A program made the translations under genes and the position numbers. From Limibacillus sp. (GTDB taxonomy: Bacteria; Pseudomonadota; Alphaproteobacteria; Kiloniellales; CECT-8803), in NCBI GenBank assembly GCA_037379885.1, contig JARRJC010000015.1, positions 1-44,552 of the forward strand: DNA of 44,552 nt, read 5' to 3'. Positions 35,971 to 44,552 of the stretch are shown here, one piece after another. The notes under the pieces are model-generated. The model was not told where the DNA came from. It ran no database searches and saw only the letters and a list, made by a program, of their open reading frames with translations. Numbering within the stretch: the first letter of the stretch is position 1; each line of letters opens with the position of its first letter.

Positions 35971-37016
35971 CGTCTTCCGGAAGCCATCTCAGCGCCGAGG
36001 CCGAGCGGCCTCACCTCCTTCAGTTCGACGACAACCGTCTCGTGCCGCTCCTCTTCGGCGAGCACGACAGCAATCTCGCGCGTCTGGAACAGATGCTGGA
36101 GGTGACCATCGTCAGCCGGGGCAACCGCGTGGCGATCTCCGGCGACAGCGAACAGGTCGCCTGCGCGGCCAAGGCGCTGGAGGCCTTGTGGGAGCGTTTG
36201 CAGCGCGGGCTTGAGGTCACGACCGGTGAAGTGGACGCCGCCGCGCGGCTCTCCTCCGGCGCCGGCGCGCCCGGCGCCGTCGAGGGCGACGGGGACACCA
36301 GCGCGCTTCATGACGAGGCCTTGGCGATCCGCACGCGCAAGCGCCTGATCACGCCGCGCACCCCGCGTCAGAAGACCTACCTGGAATCCCTGCGCCGTCA
36401 CGAGCTCTGTTTCGCCATCGGCCCGGCGGGCACCGGCAAGACCTACCTCGCCGTGGCCATGGCCGTGGACTACCTGATGCAGGGGCGCGTCGACCGCATC
36501 GTCCTCTCCCGCCCGGCGGTGGAGGCAGGCGAACGCTTGGGCTTCCTTCCCGGCGACCTGAAGGAGAAGGTGGACCCCTATCTGCGTCCTCTCTACGACG
36601 CGCTCTACGACCTCTTGCCGGGCGATCAGGTGGACAAGCGGCTGGAGGCTCATGAGATCGAAGTGGCGCCGCTCGCCTTCATGCGCGGGCGCACGCTCTC
36701 CAACGCCTTCGTCATCCTGGACGAGGCGCAGAACACGACGCCGGTGCAGATGAAGATGTTCCTGACCCGCATGGGCGAGAACAGCCGCATGGCGGTCACC
36801 GGAGACATGACCCAGGTCGACTTGCCGCGGGGTCAGGGTTCCGGCCTGCGCGACGCCGTCGATACATTGGCTGGTCTGCGCGGCGTTTCCTTCGTACAGT
36901 TCACCCATTCGGACGTCGTTCGGCACCCTCTGGTGACCCGAATCGTCGAGGCCTATCAGGCCCGCGAGGAGGGCAGCCAGGAAGCCGACGGCGAGCTCTT
37001 TGACAGTGAGGAGTGA
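35967..37016 (+). CDS. PhoH-family ATPase (PhoH-like/YbeZ)
   Basis: A 349-residue PhoH-like (YbeZ) ATPase. A KH-like N-terminal region precedes the Walker A GPAGTGKT at 152-159 and the Walker B VILDEAQN. YbeZ works with YbeY in 16S rRNA maturation or RNA quality control. It starts with GTG at 35967 over the miaB stop. Confidence 0.95.
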   Translation: MTSSGSHLSAEAERPHLLQFDDNRLVPLLFGEHDSNLARLEQMLEVTIVSRGNRVAISGDSEQVACAAKALEALWERLQRGLEVTTGEVDAAARLSSGAGAPGAVEGDGDTSALHDEALAIRTRKRLITPRTPRQKTYLESLRRHELCFAIGPAGTGKTYLAVAMAVDYLMQGRVDRIVLSRPAVEAGERLGFLPGDLKEKVDPYLRPLYDALYDLLPGDQVDKRLEAHEIEVAPLAFMRGRTLSNAFVILDEAQNTTPVQMKMFLTRMGENSRMAVTGDMTQVDLPRGQGSGLRDAVDTLAGLRGVSFVQFTHSDVVRHPLVTRIVEAYQAREEGSQEADGELFDSEE

Positions 37017-37060
37017 GGCCCGGCCGCTGGCGTGCCGGGATCGCTTTTTTTGAAAACGAA

Positions 37061-37636
37061 ATGAACAACGACGACCCTGGAAGTAGAACCGACACCACGT
37101 TGGCCCCGGCGCAAGGCGCGCCAAGGGCCGAGATCGTGGTGATGAGCGGCGACTGGGCGGCAAGTCTGCCCGATCATGAATCCCTTGCAAAAGAGGCTGC
37201 CCTGGCCGCGCTCTCGTGCGCGGGGCAAGCGGGTGCGGGTCATGTGGGTGCGGTTGAGCTCTGCATAACCCTGGCCGATGACGCCACGCTGCGGGACCTG
37301 AACCAGCGTTTCCGTGGCCAGGATAAGCCGACGAACGTGCTGGCCTTCGCGCTGGCCGGTGCGGACACGCCCGGCCTGCCCGAGGCCATGGCGCAGCCGC
37401 TGGGCGATGTGGTGCTGGCCCTGGAGACCTTGCAGCGAGAGGCGGGCGAGCAGGACAAGCCGCTGGCCGATCACTTCCGGCATCTCGTGGTTCATGGCGT
37501 GCTGCATCTCCTCGGGCACGATCATCAGGACGACGAGGAAGCCCGCGTCATGGAAGCGCTGGAAGCGCGCGTTCTGGCCAGCCTCGGCGTCGCCGATCCC
37601 TACGCCGAAGAGAAGCTGGTAGGGGGTGCGGCATGA
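37061..37636 (+). CDS. ybeY: endoribonuclease YbeY
   Basis: A metal-dependent RNase acting in 16S rRNA 3' maturation and ribosome quality control. The zinc site HGVLHLLGHDH is intact (H145, H149, H155). The ATG at 37061 gives 191 residues but has no clear ribosome site; a GTG at 37013 over the phoH stop (GTGA) in the same frame is a strong alternative and would add 16 residues. Its own stop overlaps the corC ATG in an ATGA arrangement. Confidence 0.95.
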   Translation: MNNDDPGSRTDTTLAPAQGAPRAEIVVMSGDWAASLPDHESLAKEAALAALSCAGQAGAGHVGAVELCITLADDATLRDLNQRFRGQDKPTNVLAFALAGADTPGLPEAMAQPLGDVVLALETLQREAGEQDKPLADHFRHLVVHGVLHLLGHDHQDDEEARVMEALEARVLASLGVADPYAEEKLVGGAA

Positions 37637-38658
37637 GCGATCTCGGCGATCGGCGCATCGGGCCCATAGAGGGGGCAGGCAACGGCTCCAGCTCGGCAAC
37701 GGGAAACAACGGGACCGGTTCTGCAAGCAGCGGCACCTCGGCGACCTCCACCAGCGTTTCGGGCGGCGGGGCCGTAGGCTTCCTTCAGGGGCTCCGTCAG
37801 CGCTTGCGCAGCGCCCTGGGCCTGCGCAGCGGCGACTCCCTGCTGCGCGAGTCGATCGAGAACATCCTGGAGGAGACCGAGTGGCAGGAGGGCGAGGAGG
37901 ACTCGCCCATCAGCGACCATGAAAAGGTCATGCTGCTCAACATTCTCAAGCTGCGCCACATCACGGCCTACGACGTCATGGTGCCGCGCGCCGACATCAC
38001 CTCCGTCGATGCAGACACCGGCATGGAGGAGCTCTTGAAGCTGATGGCGGAGAAGGGCCACTCCAGGCTTCCGGTTTACCGCAAGAACCTCGACGACGTG
38101 GTCGGCGTGGTCCACATCAAGGACGTGCTCGCCCAGAAGGGCCAGAAGAAACGCTTCCGCCTTACCGCCATCACCCGCGACGCCCTGATCGTCGCGCCCT
38201 CCATGCGGGTCCTCGACCTGCTCTTGGAGATGCGCCTCACACGCGTTCACATGGCCCTGGTGGTCGATGAATACGGTGGTATCGATGGCCTGGTGACCAT
38301 CGAAGACCTGGTTGAGGAGATCGTCGGAGAGATCGAGGACGAGCATGACGTGACCGTCGCGCCGCGCCTGCTGGTGCGACCGGACGGCTCTCTCGTCGTC
38401 GATGCGCGCATGGACATCGAGGATTTCGAAAAGCGCGTCGGCTCCATCCTGACCGAGGAGGAGCGCGAGGAAGACATCGATACGCTGGGCGGCCTGGTCG
38501 CCTCTCTGGCCGGGCATGTGCCCGCGCGCGGCGAGCTGGTCGAGCACCCCTCCGGTACGGTCTTCGAGGTGGTGGAGGCGGACCCGCGCCGCATCAAGCG
38601 CCTGCGCGTGCGCAACCTGCCCGACCGCGTCGAGCAGGAAGAGGCGCATGGCAAGTAA
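37633..38658 (+). CDS. CorC/HlyC-family CBS-domain protein
   Basis: A 341-residue soluble protein: a Gly/Ser/Thr-rich N-terminal tail, then the paired CBS domains ([10 protein letters not shown] ... HSRLPVYR and [28 protein letters not shown]), then a C-terminal CorC_HlyC (transporter-associated) domain. In E. coli CorC is tied to magnesium/cobalt efflux, and in many bacteria it is linked to lnt as here. The DUF21 membrane domain is absent. ATGA overlap with ybeY; its end overlaps lnt by 11 bases. Confidence 0.93.
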   Translation: MSDLGDRRIGPIEGAGNGSSSATGNNGTGSASSGTSATSTSVSGGGAVGFLQGLRQRLRSALGLRSGDSLLRESIENILEETEWQEGEEDSPISDHEKVMLLNILKLRHITAYDVMVPRADITSVDADTGMEELLKLMAEKGHSRLPVYRKNLDDVVGVVHIKDVLAQKGQKKRFRLTAITRDALIVAPSMRVLDLLLEMRLTRVHMALVVDEYGGIDGLVTIEDLVEEIVGEIEDEHDVTVAPRLLVRPDGSLVVDARMDIEDFEKRVGSILTEEEREEDIDTLGGLVASLAGHVPARGELVEHPSGTVFEVVEADPRRIKRLRVRNLPDRVEQEEAHGK

Positions 38659-40219
38659 CGCCAGGCGGCTGCTGGCGTCTCTCGCCGACTGGCTCGGTGC
38701 GCGGGGAGGCTTCAGCGCCCTCTGCATCGCCATGCTGCTCGGACTTCTGGCCGCAGCGGCGCTGCCGCCCTACTACGCCCTGCCGCTGGTGGTTGCTGCC
38801 TTTACCGGACTGGTCTGGTTGCTGGATGCGGCCGGCAGGGCGTGGCGGCCCTTCCTGATCTCCTGGTTCTTCGCGTTCGGGTTTTTCCTGGCCGGGCTCT
38901 ATTGGGTGGCCGAGGCCTTCTTCGTGGAGGCCGAGCGCTTCGGGGCCGTGGCCCCCTTCGCCGTGGCCGGCCTTTCGGCCCTCCTGGCCTTCTTTCATGC
39001 CCTGACCCTCTGGGCCGCGCGCCGGTGGCTTTGGCAGGGCGCCGCCAGGGTGGTCGCCTTGGCCGGAGCCTGGATTCTGGCGGAACTGGTGCGCGGCTGG
39101 ATCTTCACCGGTTTCCCCTGGAATCTGATCGGCAGCGTCTGGGCCTTCTCAGATACCATGCTGCAACCGGCGGCGCTGTTGGGCGTTTGGGGGCTTGGGT
39201 TCATCACGCTGCTGGCGGCGGGCGCCCCGGCCATCTATCGCGGCGTGCCGCTCGCGGGACGGGAAAGGCTGTTGGCGCCTCTATCCCTTCTGCTTTTGCT
39301 CTCAGCCGCCGGGTTCGGCATTTTCCGCCTAGAGGGCGCCGCGCCCTTGTCGGAGGACAGGGTCGAAGGGGTGCGCCTGCGCATCGTGCAGCCCAACATC
39401 GCGCAGGTGGACAAGTGGCAACGCGACCTTCGCCTGGAACACGTTCGCCGCCAGCTTCAAATGAGCGTGGCGCCGCCCTCGAAGTCCGGGCGCGCGCCGA
39501 CCCACGTGATCTGGTCGGAAACCGCCATCCCCTTTCTGCTGGACCGCTCACAGGGTCTTCTGGGCGATTTGGGGCGCGCCGCCCCGGCGGGCGGACTGCT
39601 GATCGCCGGCGCGCCGCGTGGCGAAAGCAGTTCCGACCGCTACTGGAACAGCCTCTTCGCCATCGCGCCCGGCGGGCGGGTGGCGGCGACCTATGACAAG
39701 TCGCATCTGGTGCCCTTCGGAGAGTATGTGCCGCTCAAGGGGCTGATCGGCTGGTCGAAGCTGGTGGCGGGCCGGGCAGACTTTTCCCGCGGCGGCGGGC
39801 CGGTGACCTTGGACCTGGAAGGCCTGCCCCCGCTGTCCCCCCTGATCTGCTACGAGATCATCTTTCCTACCGCGGTGGTTCCGGCCGAGGGGCCGCGACC
39901 TCAGTGGCTGCTCAATCTGACCAACGACAACTGGTTCGGTGTTTCCAGCGGCCCCTATCAGCATCTTGTCGCCGCGCGGCTACGCGCGGTTGAGGAGGGC
40001 TTGCCGGTCGTGCGCGCCGCAAACGGCGGCATCTCCGCCGTCATAGACGCCTATGGCCGGGTCAGAAAGTCCCTGCCGCTATCGACGTCGGGCGTCTTGG
40101 ACGCCGACTTGCCGAGGCCCGCATCCGCACCGCCCCCCTTCGCGCGCTTGCAGCTTTGGAGTCTGGGCCTGTTGCTCTTTACGGCTCTAGGGGCATTTTT
40201 TGCCACTCGAAGCAGGTAG
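38648..40219 (+). CDS. lnt: apolipoprotein N-acyltransferase
   Basis: Adds the third acyl chain to the N-terminal cysteine of lipoproteins in the inner membrane. The 523-residue length is typical. An N-terminal membrane region is followed by a nitrilase-like domain with the catalytic triad E291 (WSETAIP), K351 ([12 protein letters not shown]) and C401 (LICYEIIFP), aligned with E. coli E267/K335/C387. The ATG at 38648 overlaps the end of corC. Confidence 0.97.
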   Translation: MASNARRLLASLADWLGARGGFSALCIAMLLGLLAAAALPPYYALPLVVAAFTGLVWLLDAAGRAWRPFLISWFFAFGFFLAGLYWVAEAFFVEAERFGAVAPFAVAGLSALLAFFHALTLWAARRWLWQGAARVVALAGAWILAELVRGWIFTGFPWNLIGSVWAFSDTMLQPAALLGVWGLGFITLLAAGAPAIYRGVPLAGRERLLAPLSLLLLLSAAGFGIFRLEGAAPLSEDRVEGVRLRIVQPNIAQVDKWQRDLRLEHVRRQLQMSVAPPSKSGRAPTHVIWSETAIPFLLDRSQGLLGDLGRAAPAGGLLIAGAPRGESSSDRYWNSLFAIAPGGRVAATYDKSHLVPFGEYVPLKGLIGWSKLVAGRADFSRGGGPVTLDLEGLPPLSPLICYEIIFPTAVVPAEGPRPQWLLNLTNDNWFGVSSGPYQHLVAARLRAVEEGLPVVRAANGGISAVIDAYGRVRKSLPLSTSGVLDADLPRPASAPPPFARLQLWSLGLLLFTALGAFFATRSR

Positions 40220-40383
40220 CACCTCCAGTCAAGATCATCTAAAAGTTGATTTTCTTCATCAAACACGAATTAATGCTTTTCTCACTAATGAGAAAAAAAG
40301 TAAATTTTATAACCACACCAGCGATAACAGCCGGTCATACGACTGACCCAAGGCCCCCAACGAAGTTCTGGAGAACAGAGATC
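40220..40383. promoter_or_regulatory. AT-rich control region before the XRE pair
   Basis: AT-rich DNA with two inverted repeats: TTGAT (40246-40250)/ATCAA (40258-40262), and a perfect 8-bp TTTTCTCA (40277-40284)/TGAGAAAA (40289-40296) around CTAA. Either may be an operator of the XRE regulator that follows. No clear single promoter can be chosen. GGAG at 40370-40373 serves the ATG at 40384. Confidence 0.4.
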
Positions 40384-40857
40384 ATGCCCCAAGCAACCAC
40401 AACGAAGCCTGTCCGCCGCGGCAAGGCGATCGGGCCGGGCGGCCCGAATCCCATCGACATGCATGTCGGCCAGCGGCTGCGTCTTCGCCGCACGCTCCTC
40501 GGTCTGAGCCAAGAGAAGCTGGGTGAGGCGATCGGTCTGACCTTCCAGCAGGTGCAGAAGTACGAGCGCGGCGCGAACCGCATCGGCGCCAGCCGCCTCT
40601 TCGACATCGCGCGCGTTCTCGATGTTCCGATTGGTTACTTCTTCGAGGAAATGAGCGAAGACACGGCCCTCAAGTCCCCCAGCCAGCTTCTGGCGCGCGA
40701 CGAAGAACACGAGCCGGAGCCCTATGAAAAGGATCCCATGGCCCGCCGCGAAACGCTTGAGTTGGTCCGCGCCTACTACAAAATCAGTGACCCCCAGCTG
40801 CGCCGCCGCCTCTTCGACATGACGAAGGCGCTGGCCAAGGGCGAGGACAATCTCTAG
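40384..40857 (+). CDS. XRE-family regulator, PraR-like
   Basis: A 157-residue helix-turn-helix protein. Its core ([41 protein letters not shown], about residues 25-70) closely resembles rhizobial PraR and the XRE gene usually found between lnt and metK in alphaproteobacteria. PraR represses biofilm and symbiosis-type genes in other genera. The ATG at 40384 has GGAG at 40370-40373. It is followed by a strong terminator and then by a longer XRE paralogue. Confidence 0.9.
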   Translation: MPQATTTKPVRRGKAIGPGGPNPIDMHVGQRLRLRRTLLGLSQEKLGEAIGLTFQQVQKYERGANRIGASRLFDIARVLDVPIGYFFEEMSEDTALKSPSQLLARDEEHEPEPYEKDPMARRETLELVRAYYKISDPQLRRRLFDMTKALAKGEDNL

Positions 40858-40887
40858 CTCTTGCCACCAATCTTTGCTTCAAGATCT

Positions 40888-40922
40888 AAAGGGTCGCTCA
40901 TAAGGCGACCCTTTCTATTTTT
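40888..40922 (+). terminator. rho-independent terminator after the first XRE gene
   Basis: A perfect 10-bp stem AAAGGGTCGC (40888-40897) with GCGACCCTTT (40905-40914) and a seven-base loop, followed by CTATTTTT. Confidence 0.93.
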
Positions 40923-41042
40923 GGCCGCGCTAAGGGGTGAATAAGACCTTTTATTGGTTGCATATCATGATATTCTCCGCCAGCTTTGGACGCAGTGGGC
41001 GCCACCCCGGTGACGCCGCCAAGAAGAAGAAGCGAGGAGAAA

Positions 41043-41744
41043 ATGGCTCGTTCTGCGGTTGCGCGGCGCCTGACGGCGCCCTATGGGGGCATGGCGCAAC
41101 GTCTTTGGGATCTGAGGCGGTCCCTAGGAATTACTCAACGGGAAGCTGCGGATGCCATCGGCATGACGCTCCGCGATTTGCGCCGCTTTGAAAGCGGTCG
41201 CGCGTCGCCGGACGCGGAGACGCGCGCCAAGCTGGCCGCCCTTTTGAAGACGACCGTCGAGTCCCTTTTCGAGGATGTGCCGGAACCACCGGTTGAAATG
41301 CCGAAACGGACACGGCGCGGTTCCGGTCCGGGCGCGTTCAATCCGGTCGATGTGCATGTGGGTAACCGCGTTTTCCTCCGCCGGACCGAACTGGGCATCT
41401 CTCAGGAGCGTCTTGCCGAAGCGCTCGGCGTCTCCTTCCAGCAGGTGCAGAAGTACGAGCGTGGCGCCAACCGCATCAGCGCCAGCCGGCTCTATGACCT
41501 GTCGCGCGTGCTGGGGGTCGACATGAACTTCTTCTTCGCGGAGATGCCGGATGACGTGGCCGCCGCCTCACCGGGCCAGATGGTCTCCGGCTGGCATGAG
41601 GAAGGCGCGCGCTACGAACCCGACCGGACCCAGACGAAGGAGGCGGGAGAGTTGCTCGGCGCCTACCAGCGCATCGATGACCTTGAGCTGCGGAAATCCC
41701 TGATCGATCTCGCCAAGGCCATGGCCGAGCGCAACAAAGGCTGA
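41043..41744 (+). CDS. XRE-family regulator with two HTH domains
   Basis: A 233-residue protein with two helix-turn-helix domains. The first (about residues 15-65, [35 protein letters not shown]) is divergent. The second (about 100-150, [48 protein letters not shown]) is almost the same as that of the gene upstream, and the C-terminal tails also match. It looks like a paralogue with an added N-terminal HTH. ATG 41043 follows GAGGAG. It is separated from the first XRE gene by the terminator, so it has its own promoter. Confidence 0.88.
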   Translation: MARSAVARRLTAPYGGMAQRLWDLRRSLGITQREAADAIGMTLRDLRRFESGRASPDAETRAKLAALLKTTVESLFEDVPEPPVEMPKRTRRGSGPGAFNPVDVHVGNRVFLRRTELGISQERLAEALGVSFQQVQKYERGANRISASRLYDLSRVLGVDMNFFFAEMPDDVAAASPGQMVSGWHEEGARYEPDRTQTKEAGELLGAYQRIDDLELRKSLIDLAKAMAERNKG

Positions 41745-41817
41745 AAAGCCGCTTCCCAGTCTTGACCAGCCGCAAGCGAAACCACAGGATGCCGCTTGCC
41801 GGGGGCCTGGGCGCCTT

Positions 41818-41838
41818 GCCGCGCCGCCGCGCGGCTTT
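41818..41838 (+). terminator. GC-rich hairpin before metK, possible terminator or attenuator
   Basis: A perfect 7-bp stem GCCGCGC (41818-41824) with GCGCGGC (41829-41835) and a CGCC loop is followed by only TTT. It lies in the 139-base gap before metK. It is a weak terminator at best, and a role in metK control is open. Confidence 0.35.
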
Positions 41839-41883
41839 CCCGCGACGACTATCCATTGGGGGCTATTTTCGAAAGGTCTGAAG

Positions 41884-43056
41884 GTGCGTAACGGCAATTT
41901 CCACTTTACCAGTGAATCCGTCTCGGAGGGTCATCCGGACAAGGTGAGCGACCGCGTGTCGGACGCGATCGTCGATCTCTTTCTCTCGCATGAGCCCGAG
42001 GCGCGGGTCGCGGTGGAAACCCTCTGCACGACCAACCGCATCGTTCTGGCGGGCGAGACCCGCGGACCATCGGAAATCACGCCTGAACTGATGGAGGAGG
42101 TGGCGCGCCGCGCCGTGCGCGACATCGGTTACGAGCAGGACGGATTCCATTGGAAGCACGCGGAAGTGCAAAACTATGTCCACGAGCAATCCAGCGACAT
42201 CGCCATGGGCGTCGACGCGCTGGGCAACAAGGACGAGGGCGCTGGCGACCAGGGCATCATGTTCGGCTACGCTTGCAGGGAGACCGACGCCTTGATGCCG
42301 GCGCCGATCCACTTCTCGCACAACATCCTCAAGTCGCTCGCCGAGGCGCGCCACTCCGGCGCCGCGCCGGAACTGGGGCCCGATTCCAAAAGTCAGGTCT
42401 CTCTGGAATACCAGGACGGCAAGCCGGTCCGCGCCACCAAGATCGTGGTCTCCACCCAGCACCTGGAGCATGTCGATCAGGAGGCGGTGCGCGAACTCGT
42501 CCGCCCGCATGTCGTCAACGTCCTGCCCGAGGGCTGGATGTGCGCCGAGGAGGACTTCTATGTGAACCCGACCGGCCGCTTCGTGATCGGCGGTCCGGAC
42601 AGCGACTGCGGCCTGACCGGGCGCAAGATCATCGTGGACACCTATGGCGGCGCCTCCCCGCACGGCGGCGGCGCCTTTTCCGGCAAGGACCCGACCAAGG
42701 TCGACCGTTCGGCGGCCTATGTCTGCCGCTACCTGGCGAAGAACGTGGTGGCGGCCGGCCTGGCCGAGCGCTGCACGCTCCAGGTCTCCTACGCCATCGG
42801 CGTCTCAGAGCCGCTCAGCGTCTACGTCGAGACCAACGGCACCAATCAGGTGGACGAGGACAAGTTGGCCGGGGTGCTGCGCGAATTGGTCGATCTGCGC
42901 CCGCGCGGCATCCGCGAGCACCTGGGCCTCAACAAGCCGATCTACGCCCGCACTTCGGCTTACGGCCACTTTGGCCGCTCGCCGGACCCGGACGGTGGCT
43001 TTTCCTGGGAGCGCACCGATCTGGTCGATGATCTGAAGAGCGCCTTCAACCTCTAG
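41884..43056 (+). CDS. metK: S-adenosylmethionine synthetase
   Basis: Makes S-adenosylmethionine from ATP and methionine. The 390-residue length is normal. The family signatures are present: [20 protein letters not shown] at the N-terminus, the [12 protein letters not shown] hexapeptide region and the [19 protein letters not shown] segment. The start is GTG at 41884. It is followed 21 bases later by trmB, another methyl-transfer gene that uses its product. Confidence 0.98.
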   Translation: MRNGNFHFTSESVSEGHPDKVSDRVSDAIVDLFLSHEPEARVAVETLCTTNRIVLAGETRGPSEITPELMEEVARRAVRDIGYEQDGFHWKHAEVQNYVHEQSSDIAMGVDALGNKDEGAGDQGIMFGYACRETDALMPAPIHFSHNILKSLAEARHSGAAPELGPDSKSQVSLEYQDGKPVRATKIVVSTQHLEHVDQEAVRELVRPHVVNVLPEGWMCAEEDFYVNPTGRFVIGGPDSDCGLTGRKIIVDTYGGASPHGGGAFSGKDPTKVDRSAAYVCRYLAKNVVAAGLAERCTLQVSYAIGVSEPLSVYVETNGTNQVDEDKLAGVLRELVDLRPRGIREHLGLNKPIYARTSAYGHFGRSPDPDGGFSWERTDLVDDLKSAFNL

Positions 43057-43077
43057 AAACCTTCGACGGTCCACGGC

Positions 43078-43803
43078 ATGGCATCGCTCCCTGCTCAAAA
43101 ACCGGAGGTGGCGCGCAAGCCGCTCTATGGCAGGCGGAAAGGGCGGCCCTTGCGTCCCGCTCAACGCGCCGCGCTGGAGCGGCTCCTGCCGGAACTGGAA
43201 CTGGACCTTGGGCGCCTTCCAGCCGATCCGAAAGCCCTGTTTGGAGAGCAAGCCGACGCCCTGTGGCTGGAGATCGGTTTTGGCGGCGGCGAGCACCTCG
43301 CCTGGCAGGCGCAGCAGAACCCCGAGGTCGGCATCATCGGCGCGGAGTTCTACATAAACGGCGTCGCCAGCCTCATGAAGCAGCTTGAGGATTCCGGCGC
43401 CCGGAACGTCCGGGTCCATGAAGGAGACGCCCTCGACCTGCTGGCCGCCCTGCCGGCGGGCTGTCTGGACCGCGTCTTCATCCTGTTTCCCGACCCCTGG
43501 CCGAAAACCCGGCACCACAAGCGGCGCATCGTCGCGCGCCCGGTGCTGGACCGTCTGGCGCAGCTGATGAAGCCGGGGGCGGAATTGCGGATCGCAACCG
43601 ACGACCCTTCCTACCGCGAGTGGATCCTGGAGCGCGTCACCGACCACCCCTGGTTCGACTGGACGGCGGCCGGGCCCGACGACTGGCGGCAGCGCAGCGC
43701 CGACTGGCCCGCCACGCGCTACGAGAAGAAGGCGCTGAAGGCGGGCCGCAAGCCCGTCTATCTGCGGCTTTCGCGGCGCGCGGCGGCCAGAGAAAAGGCT
43801 TGA
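43078..43803 (+). CDS. trmB: tRNA (guanine-N7-)-methyltransferase TrmB
   Basis: Makes m7G46 in tRNA with SAM. The 241-residue length and the motifs LEIGFGGGEHL (SAM binding) and FPDPWPKTRHHKRRIV are diagnostic. A basic N-terminal extension (KPLYGRRKGRPLR) fits alphaproteobacterial members. It lies directly behind metK, probably in one transcript that ends at the terminator at 43885. Confidence 0.97.
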   Translation: MASLPAQKPEVARKPLYGRRKGRPLRPAQRAALERLLPELELDLGRLPADPKALFGEQADALWLEIGFGGGEHLAWQAQQNPEVGIIGAEFYINGVASLMKQLEDSGARNVRVHEGDALDLLAALPAGCLDRVFILFPDPWPKTRHHKRRIVARPVLDRLAQLMKPGAELRIATDDPSYREWILERVTDHPWFDWTAAGPDDWRQRSADWPATRYEKKALKAGRKPVYLRLSRRAAAREKA

Positions 43804-43814
43804 GTTTCTTTGTC

Positions 43815-43834
43815 TTGCGGACTATTTTCCGCAA
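43815..43834 (+). other. hairpin 1 of the trmB-rimP gap
   Basis: A perfect 7-bp stem TTGCGGA (43815-43821) with TCCGCAA (43828-43834) and a six-base loop. It precedes a second imperfect stem (GGGCTT at 43844-43849 with AAGCCT at 43869-43874, extended by ATGA/TCAT inside) and then the terminator. Confidence 0.5.
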
Positions 43835-43884
43835 AGAGCCATAGGGCTTGATGATCTTAGCGGTCATGAAGCCTCAAAAAGATG

Positions 43885-43911
43885 GTGGGCCAGCGGCCCA
43901 CTTTTTTATTT
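43885..43911 (+). terminator. rho-independent terminator between trmB and rimP
   Basis: A perfect 7-bp stem GTGGGCC (43885-43891) with GGCCCAC (43895-43901), a three-base loop AGC, then TTTTTTATTTT. It either ends the metK-trmB transcript or serves as an attenuator of rimP. Confidence 0.9.
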
Positions 43912-43975
43912 TCTGGACCCCGGGTCCGCAGGTTCGCGGGCCGTGAGGGCAGTGAGTTTGGAGAAGGCGAGCGGC

Positions 43976-44539
43976 GTGAACGACGCTGACGAAAGCCTGA
44001 ACGCGGCGGAACCGCCACCCAAGACCAGCGAAGGTCTTGGCGCCAAGGTCGAGGCGCTGATCCGCCCGGCGCTGGAGGACATGGGCTACGACATCGTCCG
44101 TATCCTCCTGAGCGGCGGACGCCGTCAGGTTCTGCAGATCATGCTCGACCGCAAGGACGGCAAGCCGATCGACGTGGAGGATTGCGCCAGCGTCAGCCGC
44201 GCGGCCAGCGCGATCCTGGACGTGGAAGACCCGATCTCCGGCGGCTACACGCTGGAGGTCTCCTCGCCGGGCATCGACCGTCCGCTGACTCGCCTCAGCG
44301 ATTTCGCGCGCTTCGCAGGGTTCGACGCGCGGGTCGAAATGGAACAGGCCGTCGGGGGCCAGCGCCGCTTTTCGGGCAGGCTGCTGGGCGTCGAGGGCCT
44401 TGAGATCGTGATCGAGACCGAGGAGGGCGTGCAGCGCTTGCCCTTCTCCGGCATGAGAAAGGCCAAGCTGCTGCTGACCGACGCTTTGATCGAAGCAGCG
44501 CAGCGCGAGGCCGAACAGGAAGCTGCCGGGGACGATTGA
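43976..44539 (+). CDS. rimP: ribosome maturation factor RimP
   Basis: A 187-residue small-subunit assembly factor. The EALIRPALEDMGYDIVRILL segment and the LEVSSPGIDRPL motif are diagnostic. The GTG at 43976 is chosen because GGAGAAGG lies at 43960-43967; an earlier GTG at 43943 adds 11 residues but has no ribosome site. nusA, the usual next gene, should begin just beyond the window. Confidence 0.95.
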   Translation: MNDADESLNAAEPPPKTSEGLGAKVEALIRPALEDMGYDIVRILLSGGRRQVLQIMLDRKDGKPIDVEDCASVSRAASAILDVEDPISGGYTLEVSSPGIDRPLTRLSDFARFAGFDARVEMEQAVGGQRRFSGRLLGVEGLEIVIETEEGVQRLPFSGMRKAKLLLTDALIEAAQREAEQEAAGDD

Positions 44540-44552
44540 ACCCCAGCAAAGT

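Noticed and set aside
41745-41883. SAM or SAM/SAH riboswitch before metK
   Set aside because: The gap is only 139 bases and no conserved pseudoknot core that I know from SAM-II or SAM/SAH could be matched. Only one GC-rich hairpin is visible. A covariance-model search could change this.

Overview
The window is chromosomal, GC-rich DNA from an alphaproteobacterium, most like the Rhodospirillales/Kiloniellales group. This rests on gene content: a MucR/Ros regulator, a Fur/Mur protein without cysteine pairs, an FzlA-type GST fold, a hemC-hemD-mic60-hemY cluster with a bacterial mitofilin, SDHAF4/DUF1674, OlsB/OlsA ornithine-lipid acyltransferases, and the order miaB-phoH-ybeY-corC-lnt-XRE-XRE-metK-trmB-rimP. 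The species cannot be named from sequence alone. No IS element, prophage, CRISPR array or rRNA was seen. Most of the window is core genome.

Layout. 0.1-3.8 kb: a MASE1-GGDEF diguanylate cyclase, an Ldh-type dehydrogenase and an FAD oxidoreductase. 3.8-4.2 kb: an AT-rich, gene-free stretch with a good sigma70-like promoter. It leads into a two-gene unit (4.2-7.5 kb) of an ATP-grasp ligase and an unrecognised 663-residue protein whose C-terminal half carries a papain-like Gln/Cys/His/Asn set. 7.5 kb: tRNA-Thr(CGU) on the minus strand. 7.8-12.3 kb (minus): hemC-hemD-mic60-hemY, with an HTH-like domain fused to the Mic60 N-terminus. 12.4-18.2 kb: tsaD-gpsA, a creatininase-family gene, an EVE/Rieske pair, and acs with an FNR-like box and a strong terminator. 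18.3-21.2 kb: a MocR regulator divergent from a flavin-binding PPOX-family gene and a PrxQ-like peroxiredoxin, with TTGGnCC repeats between them. 21.2-23.7 kb: cytochrome c, SDHAF4, htpX, fzlA. 23.8-28.9 kb: murJ, trpS, then TSUP transporter-TIGR02186-UspA. 29.0-31.4 kb: nfu, rutE-like, tsaB, rimI. 31.6-32.5 kb: mucR and fur. 32.7-40.2 kb: olsB-olsA, then miaB-phoH-ybeY-corC-lnt, mostly joined by overlapping stop/start codons. 40.4-44.5 kb: two XRE regulators, metK, trmB, a hairpin-rich leader and rimP.

How the genes fit together. hemC/hemD and the Mic60/HemY membrane proteins link tetrapyrrole synthesis to the inner membrane. tsaB, tsaD and rimI cover the t6A tRNA and ribosomal acetylation set. 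murJ, fzlA, lnt, corC and olsAB serve the envelope. miaB, ybeY, trmB, rimP and metK serve translation and methylation. The least ordinary unit is the ATP-grasp/papain-like pair, which sits behind an AT-rich promoter region; MucR, an H-NS-like AT-preferring regulator, is encoded in the same window. Several genes (667-nt-scale protein at 5.5-7.5 kb, hemY, tsaD, murJ) have short tandem duplications at their 3' ends.
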